In this document: piece by piece, positions 7,050-7,428 of the stretch
Layout: each line of letters begins with the position of its first letter
Position numbering within the stretch: the stretch's first letter is position 1
NCBI GenBank assembly: GCA_903970455.1
Contig: CAJCIW010000202.1
Coordinates: 1-7,428 of the forward strand
Reading direction: 5' to 3'
Length of the DNA stretch: 7,428 nucleotides
Source: Verrucomicrobiota bacterium
GTDB taxonomy: Bacteria > Chlamydiota > Chlamydiia > Chlamydiales > Rhabdochlamydiaceae
Program-made: the position numbers and the translations under genes
Notes under the pieces: generated by a model
The model's database searches: none
Seen by the model: the letters and a program-made list of their open reading frames with translations, nothing else
Told to the model about the DNA's origin: nothing

Positions 7050-7428
7050 ACAGATTTAAAAAATGGCCTATTTTAGACCGGTGCCGCGAACAGGGAGTTC
7101 TGGTTTTCATCGATCTTGCATTCGCTGATCTACTAGCTAAAAGCGAAGATGACGCCGCGCTCTTGGCATTTCTTTTTGCTTTTTCCAGGCAAGGGCATCT
7201 GGCCTTCGACCTTTCTCATGACACGTTAATTTTTGCACTGCAGGCACAAGGGGTCAACGATGCAGAAGCGGTAGCAGGGATGATTCTCCGCTCTGCGGCG
7301 ACCTTTGCCCATCCATCTGTCTGCTCATTCGGGACCCTGTATTACTTACAAAAAAATTGGACTTATGAAACTCAGATTTTAAAACATCTCGATCGCCTCC
7401 ATAAGAATCCTCCTATCGTCCCGCTTGA
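7046..7428 (+). CDS. recD: RecD, exodeoxyribonuclease V alpha subunit (3' partial)
   Basis: RecD is the 5'-3' SF1B helicase motor of RecBCD. Only the first 127 codons are in the window and the frame stays open to the edge; E. coli RecD has 608 residues. The visible part is the N-terminal domain that packs on RecC in the E. coli complex. It has FSRQGHLAFDL (46-56), matching the conserved S-x-x-G-H-x-C/A-L stretch, and LYYLQKNWTYETQIL (98-112), matching the family's L-Y-L-Q-R-x-W-x-Y-E signature. Walker A and the other helicase motifs would lie downstream. The ATG at 7046 overlaps the recB stop as ATGA, and a GGAG at 7031-7034 could serve as its ribosome binding site. The position right after recB agrees with the recB-recD order seen in many bacteria. 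A RecD2-type stand-alone helicase is less likely given this N-terminus and context. Confidence 0.88.
   Translation, partial: MNRFKKWPILDRCREQGVLVFIDLAFADLLAKSEDDAALLAFLFAFSRQGHLAFDLSHDTLIFALQAQGVNDAEAVAGMILRSAATFAHPSVCSFGTLYYLQKNWTYETQILKHLDRLHKNPPIVPL

Noticed and set aside
1..7428. New defence system, prophage, insertion sequence, CRISPR array or tRNA
   Set aside because: No transposase, integrase, repeat-spacer pattern, terminal repeats or cloverleaf was seen; the window is nearly filled by four recognisable genes. RecBCD itself can limit phage DNA, but that is a known role.

Overview
The window is a same-strand (+) gene cluster that reads, in order, recC (5' end cut by the window edge), a PBP4-type D-alanyl-D-alanine carboxypeptidase/endopeptidase (dacB-like), recB, and the first 127 codons of recD (cut by the right edge). 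The RecC, RecB and RecD pieces are recognised from family motifs. In RecB both the helicase motifs and the C-terminal nuclease residues are intact, so the locus most likely encodes a working RecBCD (exodeoxyribonuclease V) complex for double-strand-break repair and degradation of linear DNA.

Layout: 1-2047 recC; 33-base gap with a strong ribosome binding site; 2081-3604 dacB-like gene with signal peptide; 103-base AT-rich gap (3605-3707), the only sizeable non-coding stretch and the likeliest place for a promoter; 3708-7049 recB; 4-base ATGA overlap; 7046-7428 recD. No RNA gene, mobile element, CRISPR array or long repeat was seen, and no gene is supported on the minus strand.

Organism: a bacterium with RecBCD, moderate GC (about half by eye) and an exported PBP4-type peptidoglycan hydrolase. 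The flavour of the RecB and RecC sequences suggests an environmental, amoeba-associated member of Chlamydiota (Waddlia/Criblamydiaceae-like), but this is a tentative judgement from memory of the families, not a search result.

The main oddities are the cell-wall gene placed between recC and recB, and a tiny in-frame upstream ORF whose TAG stop directly abuts the recB ATG (TAGATG), with the best-placed Shine-Dalgarno serving the mini-ORF and not recB. I do not see a clearly new biological system here; the window is mostly a conventional DNA repair locus with an unusual passenger gene.
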